A stretch of DNA of 64,000 nt from Vandiemenella viatica (taxonomy: Eukaryota; Arthropoda; Insecta; Orthoptera; Morabidae). Positions 22,106 through 34,065 of the stretch are shown in pieces. The stretch lies in contig JARYHS010009186.1 of NCBI GenBank assembly GCA_031002005.1, positions 182,244,437 to 182,308,436 on the forward strand, read 5' to 3'. The notes beneath the pieces are model-generated. The model saw only the letters and a list, made by a program, of their open reading frames with translations. It had not been told where the DNA came from and did no database searches. Both the position numbers and the translations under genes were made by a program. The stretch's first letter is position 1; the number at the start of each line of letters is the position of its first letter.

Positions 22106-22892
22106 TCATTGTTGTGGAGAAAGCGATGTACTTTTCCTCAATCAAATCGTTAAAATGCATCAGAAAAACCTGATTTGTCGAAAGAGGTCTGAAAACTATC
22201 ACTGAAAAAAAAAAAAAACCGTTCTTTTATGTAGAATACAAATCAGCTCTGTACGAGGATGTAATGTAATGATGTTGCTATAAGTATGAAAGATCTGTTT
22301 CTTAAAAAGGTATGCGTGAACACAGTTTCGGCAAATATACCCTGCGTTATTATCAAATTGGAAGTTTCCGCACGACTGCACAATGCGCACAATGCGCACA
22401 CCTGCGAAAACACGGATCGTTACCTGTGAAAACGATTTTTGGTTCGGGATGGAAGCATTCAGGCATTGTATACCGGTGACTGGGCAGAGTGGCAAACAAT
22501 TCGCAGCCAACGTATAACATTTTTCGTGTACATTTAGCATTTGTCCGGAATGAACAATGGTAAATCACCCAAAATATAAACAGTCAGGTCGTCCGAATGA
22601 ATATTAGAATCGAAACCTACACTAATTTTGAACTACTCTAAACATCATATTTACCAATCCATAAGAAATGGGATTTTCGACCAGCTTGTCTACAGTTCAG
22701 AGTATTAAAACAAGTCAGTGCACTGTTTTATATTCCCACTTTTGTAAGGAATAAAGTGCCAATCCACATTTGATGGTAACCGGAATGTTTTTCCTCCACG
22801 CATGCCGGGAAACTTTTCCTTGTGGTTAAGGGCCAGGGCAAGGGCACATGCAACATAATCGACGTTGCCATTATATTCTATCTGTACTAAAC
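22106..22892. other. Unassigned DNA between SINE copies
   Basis: A small direct repeat CACAATGCG at 22379-22399 and a 113-codon minus-strand frame without recognisable content are all that stand out. Confidence 0.4.
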
Positions 22893-22995
22893 CACCGAAC
22901 CCGGTAACGTTCTGGCCTATCATTCTGGGGTAAGCGGGTTCGATCCCTGGTCCCGCCATTTAGCGATGAGTTTTCATTGGATTTCCGAAATAATT
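22893..22995 (+). repeat. tRNA-derived SINE head, family S1
   Basis: TAACGTTCTGGCC and CGGGTTCGATCCCTGG form the tRNA-like head, followed by a short piece of body (GATTTCCGAAATAATTCC). The 3' part is missing. Confidence 0.5.
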
Positions 22996-23249
22996 CCAAC
23001 TGAATGAAGGGGTAAAGTAATAATGGTTTTGCATTCCTTGAATTAGCGGCAAAAAGTCAAACATCTTAAAACTAGGTTACTTCATAACCTTGAGTTAACT
23101 AATCTGATACATACTGTAAGTTCCTTTGGTCTTCTGATACACACAGTACATACTGCACTAGCTAAAGTTTTCATGGGAAATTTCAAATTACGTTTATTAC
23201 ATTAGGTAACAGAAGTTTTCGAATATTACCGCAGAACACAGTCGGTAAC

Positions 23250-23690
23250 TGACATGTTGCAGGAATGGGAAGATAGATAAAGAGAATTGGATAAAGAGTG
23301 TGCTAAAAATGTGTAGGACTTATGTTGGCGATGAAGCTTGGAAGGATATTGGTATAATAATTGGGAAGAGTACTTAAAAGGGAAGAAACAACTTTGACCA
23401 TAATCTGGCACTTGATTTCTGGCATTAGGGAGTGTGAAAATTTTCATTTGTAGGAAAGGAGTAAGGGTTTGGAATAAATTACCAATGGAAAAGATGAACG
23501 ACTTACCAGAAACACTGAAAGAATTTAAAATTAAAAAACCTTAAATTGAAAAAACAGCTGGATAGTATTATTGCAATTAATGAAATTTAAGGCTAGAAAG
23601 AAAATGGAAACGATGGAATAGGGAAGAAAGGGGGTGTTAAATTGCCATCAGGACATTTACTTCATCGAAATTAAATTAAATAAAAACAAA
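23250..23690 (+). pseudogene. CR1/L2-like LINE 3' fragment, copy 2 (decayed)
   Basis: The stretch aligns with the 54.3-54.7 kb fragment. Recognisable pieces are GDEAWKDI-like text at about 23320, KGVRVWNKLPMEK-like text near 23460, and LPETLKEFKIK near 23500. It also ends ATTAAATTAAATAAA (23668-23682). Several stops and indels interrupt every frame. Confidence 0.6.
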
Positions 23691-25373
23691 TAAATCCTCC
23701 AAAATAGACTATGCCTTGTAAATCATCTTCGAACTGAAGATAACAAATAGCAAATTCCCGTGTACTGTCTCACGTGAAACAGGAATATTTCAAAAGCACA
23801 TTAATGAATCATTTACTAACAAAACCAGTTTAGTGGACTCACTTTATTGTCGTACATGGTATGTAAAGTACATTGGGTTTTATGTGATGCTTTTTAAATA
23901 TTTTTTGTAAACGATGTGGCCATACTAACTAAGCTAGCATGAGATTTTAGTTGTGTTCATAATAAATTGGTTTTCAATAGCAGATGGGAACAGACTAGAG
24001 AAGACACACACGAAGTGTCCAAAATTTTTCCGGGCCTTCCCACAGGAAATCCTTCTCCACGCCGAAGCCAGTGCTAACAACTGTTTCGTTCAAACCCCAA
24101 TTTCGCCGTGCACGGGATAATCTCCAAACTCGAAGCGCTGTGGCTGTTATCCTTTGGGCAGAAATTTTTCTCGATAAACGATGAGCACAAACCAAGAACA
24201 CGACTATACCTGCAAATGACGTATTCTTAGTTCTTTTGTTTCAGATCATGTTTTGAAGCATGCAAATAACTGAGATTGTTAACTTTTGTACATTATACGT
24301 CCATATTAGTGTTCTTCGATTTTGGGGTTTAACAAAGCGTGTATCGATAAAAACCAATTTTTATTTAGTTTTCTGTTTGCATTACCAGAAATAAAGATAC
24401 GAACATAAACAAACTTCAATGTAAGCTTATTGAGCTTAGTGAGAATTAATTTTAGTAAACGTGTTTCTGATTCCAGATCAATTTTTACAGCCTGCTAACA
24501 ATAGGTCCACTAAAAGTGATTTGTAGACTCAAATATCTCGGAAAATTATGAATTTGGAACCATTTGTCTCATTCATTAGCTTAAGATCAGTAATTTAAGT
24601 TTTAATCCGGGAATAGGGAGGATAGAGGATTCAAAGTGACTGATAATATAGAGAACAACATACTGAACATGATATTTCTCAAAATTCACAAGTTATCCAG
24701 GTATTTTTATTCGGGAAAATAAATGTATTAATTGCAAGAGAATAATAATTGTATTTTGATTTATTCTAGAGATTAGGAGATTACAGAAAATTTTGTGCTA
24801 TTTTTTTCAATTTTCATGTCTGTTATCACTTACTTTGATGTTTGTCCAAATTTAGATCTTAATAGTTGCGTTGCCAATGGTACGCGGCCTCAACTTCCAG
24901 CTCCTATTGCGCAGTAATAATTTGTTTTCATCTGCTTTTCCTTTCAGTTTTTTTAAAGAATGTATATAACCCAAATATGAACTCTGTACCTTTGTGTATA
25001 AGATATATGGGATATTTCATTCATAATTTGTCGATTAGTATTATGATTTCCTCTTTCTTGATGACATGATCACTGAAACACAACCTTTTCAGATCGCACA
25101 AATATGCAGAACTAATTTTGCAAGATTTATGATTCTTTTATTAATAATATATCCTCTTCCGCCATGTAATAAGCAGTTAAAATTCAAAAATGTACATCGG
25201 GGTTCACCACTTGCATGAAATTGGGTAATGATTTCAGAAATACCCGAAGATTTTATTAAAAAAGAAAGAAAGGAAATTTCAAGCATACATCAGTTGTTAT
25301 GTATTTTCTATATAGTGGAGTTATTCTGTGGAGTCAATGGGATGGACACTGAGTAGAGATTGAAAAGTCTGTA
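23691..25373. other. Unassigned DNA, left of hAT element 2
   Basis: A GC-richer patch at 24000-24200 gives a 68-codon minus-strand frame rich in Arg and Trp that I do not recognise. Confidence 0.4.
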
Positions 25374-25902
25374 GTTCTAATTACGGATGTAACGGAGATC
25401 CGCAAGTGCGGAACTTTCGCATGAAATCGTACCTCCGTTTCCGCATCCGGATGTATTATTGCGGATGTATAGCGGTGGTTTTGTTTACATTGTCATATAT
25501 ATCATTCATTTCTCTTTATACGAGATTCGGCCCATCGTCGCTTAGCTAAAGATAACGTGGGTGTTTTTTTTTTCTGACGATGTTGCAATAAAGGTGACAA
25601 TTAACGAAGCTACGAATTTACAAGTTTGAACTTGCATGTAACGTAAAGTTGCCTATTCACGGTCCAAGACATCCGTGCAGAACTACCTTTGGATGTGCTT
25701 ACCCATTCACGCTACTAGAAAGTGTCCAACAAAATGTCCCAAGCAATCCTTTCGCTCGAACTTTCTTGCGTCCTTATCGCACACTCGTAGGATGTTTTCT
25801 CCAATCATGATCTAGCGCCATAGCTTGTTGGACGACGACGGCTGGCGTTTGTCTGGGAATCTAATAACATTTAGTGCTGCAATCTCTTTCATCACTGCCC
25901 AT

Positions 25903-25985
25903 CAGTGCTGGATTTCCCATTAGGCTGTATAGGCTCCAGCCTAGGGGCGGCAGCTTTTTAGGGGCGGCAAATTTCCTAGGGTGCC
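25903..25985 (+). repeat. Left terminus-like sequence of a nested hAT element
   Basis: CAGTGCTGGATTTCCCATTAGG followed by GGCTCCAGCCTAGGGGCGGCAG has the look of a widespread hAT terminal region. It lies upstream of the transposase relic in the correct orientation. No matching right end was found before 27318. Confidence 0.4.
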
Positions 25986-26599
25986 CACTTTAGTAAACCA
26001 TCAAATTTGTGTGTGATTATAAACATAATAGAAACACGTCTACTATAAATTTTCATTTAAGTGGTGACATCTAATAGTGAAGTGACTAACTCGGAACAAT
26101 TAATAGAAAAGAAAAATACGTTTACTATCAATTTTCATTCGGGTAAATGGTGACAGCGAACAATTAGCTAAATTATTAATTTAATTCTACATTAGTTTCC
26201 TCACTTTCTGTATTCTTCAACGCAGTCTGTAGAACCGTCATATATTTCCGAAGGAAGACTCTATAGACAGAGATAACTTTTTGCTGACAGACTTACATTT
26301 CATGATTTCTATAATAAAAATACTTAAGTATGATCTAAGATTTCATTACTTGAGTATCTGGATGCTGAAAGTCCCCGAGCGCTCGAAAGTCGTAAATTTA
26401 TTGAAAAGTCAATGAGTTTTGAAACTTAACTCGTCATTTCTCAGCTAATATATGAATTAAATTCTTTTAAAATTTTAAGGAAACATGCATTGAACTATGG
26501 CGAAACCGGTATTCTGATTGAAATTAATATGAATTATAATCGTTTAATAATAACTTATTACAAATCAGAGCGTGCGTTTCATCTAATAAGATTGCAGAG

Positions 26600-26875
26600 A
26601 AACCTCTCCAATTTTTGAGGAAGCAATCTCTGTGTAACATTTACCCGAACTTGGCTATAGCTCTTCTCATAGCACTTTGCACTCCAGCCACAAATTGTTC
26701 TGGAAAAAGGAGCTTTTCCTGTTTAAAACGAGTGAAGAATTACTAGAGGTGTTCTTCGTTATCTCAAAAAAAAAAAAACTCTTTTGCTCTTCTATATATA
26801 GAAGCAGTGATAATTAACACCATGAACTATGATGATCCTATAGGATTTCACCAATCAAAAATCCCGTAGAAAACT
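26600..26875 (+). pseudogene. hAT-family transposase C-terminal (dimerisation) relic
   Basis: A plus-strand frame reads YPNLAIALLIALCTPA, then GKRSFSCLKRVKNY. This is the hAT dimerisation signature (xPNxxIALRxxLTxPVxxAxxERSFSxLKxIKxY) seen in hAT transposases and ZMYM-type proteins. A neighbouring frame after an A-run continues EAVIINTMNYDDPIGFHQSK, which fits the usual end of that domain. The YxR and ER residues are altered and frameshifts are present, so it is non-functional. Confidence 0.6.
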
Positions 26876-27326
26876 ATAATTATGTATTACATTTTTTTAT
26901 TTTATTTTTGTACTGTGAATTTCCCGCTATAGCTGTGGTAATTCGGGTGGCGGGCACGGAGATGTGCGTGGCGTTTCCTTACACTTGACACTTGAATTAG
27001 TCGAACCACAAACTCTGCAAAGTTCATATGACAAAGATTGTTTTTTGACGTATGCGTATTTATTTAAATAATTTAATGCACTTGTGAAATCATCTCATGT
27101 TTCTTATAATTGAAAGATGAGGCTAAAAATAAATTAGTATGGCAGTATTTTATGGAAATAGACTTCGCTTATGAAAAAATAGATTTATGGATAAAAACTA
27201 TAATAATTTTGATTTTAAGTTTATTTTTGATAAAATATAAATAACTATAAATTAATTTTTCCAACTCCCCATCCGCTTCCGCAAAACATCCGCAAAGATG
27301 ACCTCCGTTACTATCCTAGTTCTAAT

Positions 27327-28817
27327 CGCGATCTCTGCTGTAATTCTGGAAGACCCTTAATCTTGGAAAATAAGCTAAAACTCTTTGTGGTCTGAATTCT
27401 GTATTGAACTATAGGTCCCCTTTACTCAGTATGATCACTCGGTTGCGTTAAGGAAATCTTTGCTCCTCAGCCAGCGATTCTAGTCTACAATTTATTAAAA
27501 CTTAGTCTTAGGAAGTGCAATTAGGACACACTGGGACAGTAGAACACGGTCTCTCTTGTTGTCAAAGCCAGAGAACAAAACAATTAAAATGACCCTACTC
27601 TAATTGGATCAGTGCATTATTAACGGAGAAATTTACAATATCGGCTACGCTGTTACTTGATGATTTTTAAACGTCTCTAGTACTTCACATGTATGGAGAT
27701 TCTCACATATGAAACCGACAAACTATAGCCTATTTGAAGAAACGACTGTACCACGGACATAAGAAGGAACACCCCCCCCCCCCTTCCGACATATATTCTG
27801 GAGATCAAAGTCCACTTTTACCAAGACTGATGGGACCTTAGGGTTTGGAAGAACTTAAAATTTAAGGCAATTTTCTTTATAAAGAGCAGGAGCTACTAGA
27901 CAAAAGCATTCTATACTTTTGATAAAATAGATATGAAATAAACGCATAAATGCAGAAACTCATTCAGATAAAGAAAATACCTTTTAAAATAAATAATAAA
28001 AAGATAAAGTTGAAGTAACTTTTCTCCAATTAGGTACCGTTACCATGAACCATAAGTAAAATAAAAAAAAATTAGTAGGTAATAGTCTGTTATTCGCAAC
28101 ATTTAGAGAACATTATCATCGGATTTAGAGAGAATACCCAAATTTTCTGAACCAGCGTCATGGCTGTCAAAGGAATTCAGTCCCCCATGTTTCGTATTTC
28201 TGTACTGTTAAGGATGTACGTATACTGACACAACACACACTATTTCAAAAACAGTAAATACGTCTTTAGGGAACATGAAATTTTATACTTCATTCAACAC
28301 TTACTGTTGAATATCAACGGTGTCACTCTACATTTTATGCCAATGACAAACGGAAAAAATTTAATGGCGAATTTTAATACAGAACTGTTGTCTGCTAGCG
28401 AGAATCTGCATTTGAATTCGACTAAATACGGAATTGGTAGCGTATTAGAATAGTGACTGACAACGTATTGTACGATTTTGGGAAGGCTGAATGTCCCGCC
28501 CTCTCCCCCTTATCGACTGTCAAATGGGCGGTTGGCCCGGAGATGGAGCTGCCCAAGCCAGAACCTTTCTTGCTTCGAATCATGAAAAGCTAGGCGGTGT
28601 TTTATCTCCATCCTGGAAGACTGGGTCAGGCGAATATGAAAATACAGAGGATAACTTAAAATATATCATCCATAAATTCCTGTTTCGATTTAACAACAAA
28701 GACACAGAAATAATATTGTAACATCTGTTGAGAACAGCAATACTTCAAAAATAGGGAATGAAACCTGAATGTCTTCGAAGATGATCTGCACAAAGTGTTC
28801 CTTCGCACTGGCACTGA
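27327..28817. other. Unassigned DNA
   Basis: It contains (C)12 at 27772-27783. No gene or element signal. Confidence 0.45.
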
Positions 28818-29179
28818 CAGGGGTGGCCAACCCAAATGATCTTGCGGGCCACTTTGGAAATGCATCATAACGCCGCGAGCCGCATATAAAATTATATATC
28901 CCCATATTAAATTTAGACCCACTATACACATATTTTGGAGTGAATATAATTTAATTATTCTGCAAACTCGTAACTGTAAACTTATAAATAAAACAGGCAA
29001 TATATGTCATGTATTCGCAAGATAATTATTTTAAAAACAAAGTTAATTTTTTTCTCATAATTTCTAGTCATAAATAATGTATTTTTGAATACGTTGATTT
29101 TCACTATTTTGGTCATTATAAATAAATATATTTGATAAACGTGTAATGAATCTAGCGGGCTGCGGGTGTGTCGCCCCTG
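28818..29179. mobile_element. hAT-like MITE candidate (362 bp)
   Basis: The left end is CAGGGGTGGCCAAC and the right end, read inward, is CAGGGGCGACACAC. Both sides then have GC-rich GCGGGCC/GCGGGCT words typical of Charlie-like hAT termini, around an AT-rich core. No clear 8-bp duplication is visible (GGCACTGA versus GCCTAAAC), so the boundaries or the family may be wrong. Confidence 0.5.
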
Positions 29180-30799
29180 GCCTAAACCGTCAACATCCAC
29201 TCACCCCTGACGGATAGGTGGATATCGAACCAGAAGCTTGATACATAATAATATACTTTGATGTTCGATAAACTTGAGAACTGAAGTTTGAAAGTGAGTG
29301 TTAGTACGCACTAAAACTATTAACTAAAACTATTAACTTAATAATTGTGATAAAGTTCACTTTAAATGCGAAAACTTTAGATGGACTTTACATTTATTGA
29401 AGAAACATTACGAAATCAGTAAAATAAACTAATCAGTCAGTATGGTCAAGTCACATTAAATGACAGAAACTTCTTAAATATATTCTGGCAGTGAAACATT
29501 TTATTACACACAGGGTAAGTTCACGTAAAGGCACCACGACCCGTTTTCAGAACGCCAAACAATAGATAATTATTAGAAATAATTAAAATTTATTTAATAA
29601 GTAAAAGGTAAGCTATCAAATACGGTGAATAGCGACGTTGGTGGTTTGTAGTAGAATCAAAGTAGAATCGGCTTATTTGCAGAAAGTCAACTTGTACATA
29701 GAAAAACATTTACAACGTCTTATGGAACAATTAGAAATGACGAAATGTTTCCTTAACAGGAACAAAATTATCCGAAAAGCTCCACTCTACAAAACACATA
29801 CAGTTTTTGTTAACATCTCTGTGATATGTGACACTGCTACCGATGGTAATGCGGTCACTCCTTATTAACTACAGCGGATCCTATCGGCTTGACTCTGAAC
29901 TATCGCATACCCGTAACCTCGATTGCTTATAACCTTGCCATTTACAGTTTAAATGTCGATAAATTTATTTCTTAATTGAAAATGTTACCAATGCGGAGAA
30001 CCAAATCTTTAAAATGATTTGTCATTTATCGATTTTGTTTAAGTATGAAAGGAAATAGATGGATCGTCACAAACAAAAAAAAACACCATTTAGAAATAAT
30101 TTATAATCTACTAGCATTTGCCCGCTCCTTCTTGCGCGTGGACCCTGGTGTGTTCAGAAATGGCTTATCCTTTTTATTCTAGTTTTATTCTGTATTAACG
30201 TGGAGAAGAAAAAAAAAAAATTCCATCCAAAAACTTTCCCTTCTTTTATTTATTACATTAGGTTTGGTTCATTTATTTTGTGTTTAACTTACATTTTAAA
30301 ACAATATAATACAGGAAATGTAAGAAATTATAGCAGCGTGAAAAATTATCGGCACAATAATGGTGTACTGAAAAGCAATTGTCTCTTTTGTCAGGAAATT
30401 TCCACTTTCCTGAGGACATACCCCTCGAGAAAAAGTTCACGTCAAAGTAAAAAAGGAACGTTCATCAAATATAATGCCACTCGAAATTTACCTGATGCGA
30501 TAACGTCGGCAATACAGTAAGCGCGGCCATTTATAAACACATCTTTGACGACAACCACAGCATCCACAGCAACGAATGTAAAATCGCTGGAAAGTTTTCG
30601 TGGAACCATATGCCGATATTCCTATGTCATTTCAATGAATTTAATGCAATGGCCAAGTTTTCATGTATTCGATACCGATATACAAACGTTCAAAACAATG
30701 ATTGCTAAGAGCAGTTTTCATTCTTGTCAAGGCTGCATTCCAATCTAACCACCAGTACATTGCTGCCCAAAATCCAAGCGACATTAAGTTATCAACGAA
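29180..30799. other. Unassigned DNA up to gap 1
   Basis: A 106-codon frame at 30200-30520 begins after an A-run and shows no domain. Host exon status cannot be judged without transcripts. Confidence 0.4.
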
Positions 30800-31799
30800 N
30801 NNNNNNNNNNNNNNNNNNNNNNNNNNNNNNNNNNNNNNNNNNNNNNNNNNNNNNNNNNNNNNNNNNNNNNNNNNNNNNNNNNNNNNNNNNNNNNNNNNNN
30901 NNNNNNNNNNNNNNNNNNNNNNNNNNNNNNNNNNNNNNNNNNNNNNNNNNNNNNNNNNNNNNNNNNNNNNNNNNNNNNNNNNNNNNNNNNNNNNNNNNNN
31001 NNNNNNNNNNNNNNNNNNNNNNNNNNNNNNNNNNNNNNNNNNNNNNNNNNNNNNNNNNNNNNNNNNNNNNNNNNNNNNNNNNNNNNNNNNNNNNNNNNNN
31101 NNNNNNNNNNNNNNNNNNNNNNNNNNNNNNNNNNNNNNNNNNNNNNNNNNNNNNNNNNNNNNNNNNNNNNNNNNNNNNNNNNNNNNNNNNNNNNNNNNNN
31201 NNNNNNNNNNNNNNNNNNNNNNNNNNNNNNNNNNNNNNNNNNNNNNNNNNNNNNNNNNNNNNNNNNNNNNNNNNNNNNNNNNNNNNNNNNNNNNNNNNNN
31301 NNNNNNNNNNNNNNNNNNNNNNNNNNNNNNNNNNNNNNNNNNNNNNNNNNNNNNNNNNNNNNNNNNNNNNNNNNNNNNNNNNNNNNNNNNNNNNNNNNNN
31401 NNNNNNNNNNNNNNNNNNNNNNNNNNNNNNNNNNNNNNNNNNNNNNNNNNNNNNNNNNNNNNNNNNNNNNNNNNNNNNNNNNNNNNNNNNNNNNNNNNNN
31501 NNNNNNNNNNNNNNNNNNNNNNNNNNNNNNNNNNNNNNNNNNNNNNNNNNNNNNNNNNNNNNNNNNNNNNNNNNNNNNNNNNNNNNNNNNNNNNNNNNNN
31601 NNNNNNNNNNNNNNNNNNNNNNNNNNNNNNNNNNNNNNNNNNNNNNNNNNNNNNNNNNNNNNNNNNNNNNNNNNNNNNNNNNNNNNNNNNNNNNNNNNNN
31701 NNNNNNNNNNNNNNNNNNNNNNNNNNNNNNNNNNNNNNNNNNNNNNNNNNNNNNNNNNNNNNNNNNNNNNNNNNNNNNNNNNNNNNNNNNNNNNNNNNN
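30800..31799. other. Scaffold gap, 1000 N
   Basis: Exactly 1000 N, so a gap of conventional rather than measured size. Open frames spanning it are meaningless. Confidence 0.99.
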
Positions 31800-32579
31800 A
31801 AATATGTTTAATATGAGGTTTCTTACAGGAATTAAAGGTAATGCATGGAAATAGGTGCAAAGATTCGCACATGAGATGGGTGCAGGGAAAATAAATCTTT
31901 CAAACATAATTCAGAACAATCTCGAAATACTTTTGCATAAAAATGTTATCTACAGCATAAAAGGGATTTTCACGAGAATATTAGATTATAATCTAACTAC
32001 TGAACGGGATTTCGCTAGCGAAATCAACACAGTACGGGCTGGGATAGAGAAGAATGTTTTAGTAATTTGGAAACTAAATGGAACGACAATGTTCTGGGAA
32101 TGTAGGACAGCTTTGTAAAGAACGTTAGCTTCTAGCAACATGAAATTTTGGGCGACCCGAAAAAGGGAAGAAAATATTTTTTCAACCGCTATGTACTGTA
32201 ATCAGGCAAATTTGGCGAAAACGAATATAATTATGAAGGTTAAAATGGGAAAAACTGTTCCCCTTCACAGAGACTGCTTTGATCTGATAACAAAGGATCT
32301 TTACTTTTAGTATTATTTTCAGCACTATTATCAGTTTACAAGAGTTTATGACAGAATTTTAACAAAACGAAAACTACTTTCGTGTTGTCAAACAAATGTT
32401 TAGGTAATAAGGGAAGAAAACAAACATTTCAGTTTTATAGTAGCTTATTGAAAAAGCTACCGTTGAACATTGTGACTTTGACGGCATAAATCATTTCTAG
32501 AAATGGTGGTCAGGAACAATGGCAAACAGTATTTGAAGTATTGTTGAAATTCTTTCGCGTGTTATCTCGCTGTATTAAT
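31800..32579. other. Unassigned DNA after gap 1
   Basis: An 87-codon plus-strand frame (31855-32118) has ordinary composition and no recognised family. Confidence 0.4.
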
Positions 32580-32829
32580 TGTTTATAAATACCAACGTTT
32601 CGGTTTCAGCATGTAATCATTTTCAGGGTTACGCTTCATGAGTATCGCCAAGAGACTGAAGCTTCAGTCTACCGGAGATCTCTTCATAGTGTGGCACTAA
32701 TCGCTATACTCATAGTCAGAGAATGAAGTATATAACGCTAGTTAGCTAATAGAATTTCCATTGGCCCCATACTAACAAGATAACTGCTTCCAACTTTGAA
32801 TGAGGCCATAACCAATTTAATTACTATTG
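32580..32829 (-). pseudogene. Penelope-like element relic, 3' end with hammerhead-like motif
   Basis: Minus-strand text IVIKLVMASFKVGSSYLVS followed by GPMEILLAN and a stop resembles the C-terminus that follows the GIY-YIG domain (AIEIxK...). About 110 bp further lies the CTGAAAATGA...CCGAAACGTTGG motif (32591-32628) that often closes Penelope-like elements. The assignment depends on joining it with 33672-34065. Confidence 0.45.
32591..32628 (-). ncRNA. Degenerate hammerhead-like motif (Penelope 3' end)
   Basis: The minus strand reads CCCTGAAAATGATTACATGC and, a few bases on, CCGAAACGTTGG. This resembles a hammerhead core (CUGANGA ... GAAA) but has A where the invariant G8 should be, so it is probably inactive. 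Confidence 0.35.
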
Positions 32830-33630
32830 CATAAGTTTTCAGGGAGAAAAAACTCAGTATGCTACGATTTGCTGATGACATTGTCTTGTTAGCAGAGAGG
32901 GCTGATGATATTGAGAAGTTATTGACTGGCATGTACAAAATTCTGAAGGAAGATTTTGGACTGAATATAAATCAAAGTAAGACAAAAGTGATGAAATGTA
33001 GCAGAAATGATACCAATACTAGCAGATTAAATATAAAAATAGGATCGGATGCAATAGGAGAAGTTAGTGAATTCTGTTACTTGGGACGCAAAATTACAAC
33101 CGATGGCCGAAGCAGGAATGATGTTAAAAGCAGAATAGCACTAGCAAAAAGAGCCTTCATGAAAAAGAGAAACCTTTTAATTTCAAATATTGATCTAGGA
33201 ATTAGAAGGAACATTTTAAAACTCTATGTGTGGAGCACAGCACTTTATGGTATCGAAACATGGACTTTAGGAATACCGGAAAGAAAGAAACTCGAAGCAT
33301 TTGAAATGTAGTGCTACAGAAGAATGATGAAAATTAGGTGGGCAGACAAAGTAAGAAATGAACGAATTTTGGAAATGATGGGTGAGAAAAGAAGTTTATG
33401 GAAGAAGCTTACAGGAAGAAGAGACAGGCTGGTAGGTCATATTTTGAGACATGCTGGATTGGTTAATTTGTTAGTGGAGGAAACAGTCGAAGGTAAGAAC
33501 TGTAGAGGTAGTCAGAGATTAGAATATATGAAGCAGATAATTGAGGACGGGGGTTGTAAGAGGTATGTAGAAATGAAGAGGTTAGCACAGGATAGGAAGG
33601 GATGGAGGATTGCATCAAACCAGTCTAAAG

Positions 33631-33668
<38 letters not shown>
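32830..33668 (+). pseudogene. 5'-truncated RTE-like LINE, copy 1
   Basis: This copy keeps the end of the reverse transcriptase (RFADDIVLL active site near 32865) and the C-terminal region (ALYGIETWTLGIPERKK, RWADKVRNERILEMMG, HILRHAGLVNLL, GWRIASNQSKD), then a (A)31 tail. It aligns base for base with copy 2 at about 44090-44885. One in-frame TGG to TAG change (33309-33311) splits the frame. The 5' end falls at the shared GCATAAGTTTTCAGG, so truncation probably occurred during reverse transcription. It sits inside a Penelope-like relic of opposite orientation. The RTE assignment rests on overall style and is provisional. Confidence 0.75.
33637..33667 (+). repeat. (A)31 tail of RTE-like LINE copy 1
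   Basis: The run follows CAGTCTAAAGACAGC, the 3' terminus shared with copy 2 (which lacks poly(A)). It marks the downstream insertion boundary in the Penelope relic. Confidence 0.7.
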
Positions 33669-33670
<2 letters not shown>

Positions 33671-33671
33671 A

Positions 33672-34065
33672 CTTAAAATTTTCGACTGACTCCCACAATA
33701 TATTTTCCAAAAAGCCTCCTCAATGGGCATGGATTTTTGTTTTATAGCATATTATTTCGTGGTCCTTTTCTATAAGGTGTTCGACAACAGCTTAGTAACC
33801 TGTGTATGGTGTGGTGGGCAAGATTTTCTTATCTTAACGATAGATTCCGGTCTGTTTCACCGATATATACTGTAATTAATTCGCAAGGTATCTGGCATAC
33901 ATCGCTGGCTTGTAGAAGAGCTCTTCAACCCTTTGCACTTTTAAGCACCGTACTGATTGCCTCACTTGTATATTAGCTTCGGGCGATATTCTTCCAATCC
34001 TATGACGTCTACGAAAATCTCTGAAGATGACTCTTGGGATATACCCCTCTGTAAACATTACACGC
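33672..34065 (-). pseudogene. Penelope-like element relic, GIY-YIG endonuclease part
   Basis: On the minus strand one frame (34058-33876) reads FRRRHRIGRISPEANIQV, then PAMYARYLAN. A neighbouring frame reads VYIGETDRNLSLR, and a third reads AVVEHLIEKDHEI. Together these follow the usual Penelope order: KxHxI linker, GIY-like xMY, YIGET, then AVAEH..GHxI. The reading needs at least two frameshifts and includes stops, so the copy is dead. Its continuation (32829-32580) lies beyond the RTE-like LINE inserted here. Confidence 0.55.

Larger units (their letters stand above)
25382..27318. mobile_element. hAT-type transposon, 1.94 kb, decayed
   Basis: The ends read TACGGATGTAACGGAG (left) and, inward from the right, TAGGATAGTAACGGAG (12 of 16 identical). 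They are flanked by a perfect 8-bp duplication GTTCTAAT (25374-25381 and 27319-27326). Subterminal DNA on both sides is rich in CCGC/GCGG words (ATCCGCAAGTGCGG; CATCCGCTTCCGC). The interior contains another hAT-like terminus (25903) and a hAT transposase C-terminal relic (26600-26875), so an older element may be nested inside. Confidence 0.7.

Noticed and set aside
27772..27783. C/G homopolymers (also 46576-46588 and 53256-53266) as biological signals
   Set aside because: Isolated mononucleotide runs without associated structure; possibly sequencing-sensitive and not interpretable alone.
30702..31907. Open frames of about 360-376 codons on both strands across the first gap
   Set aside because: They consist almost entirely of unknown residues from the 1000 N.
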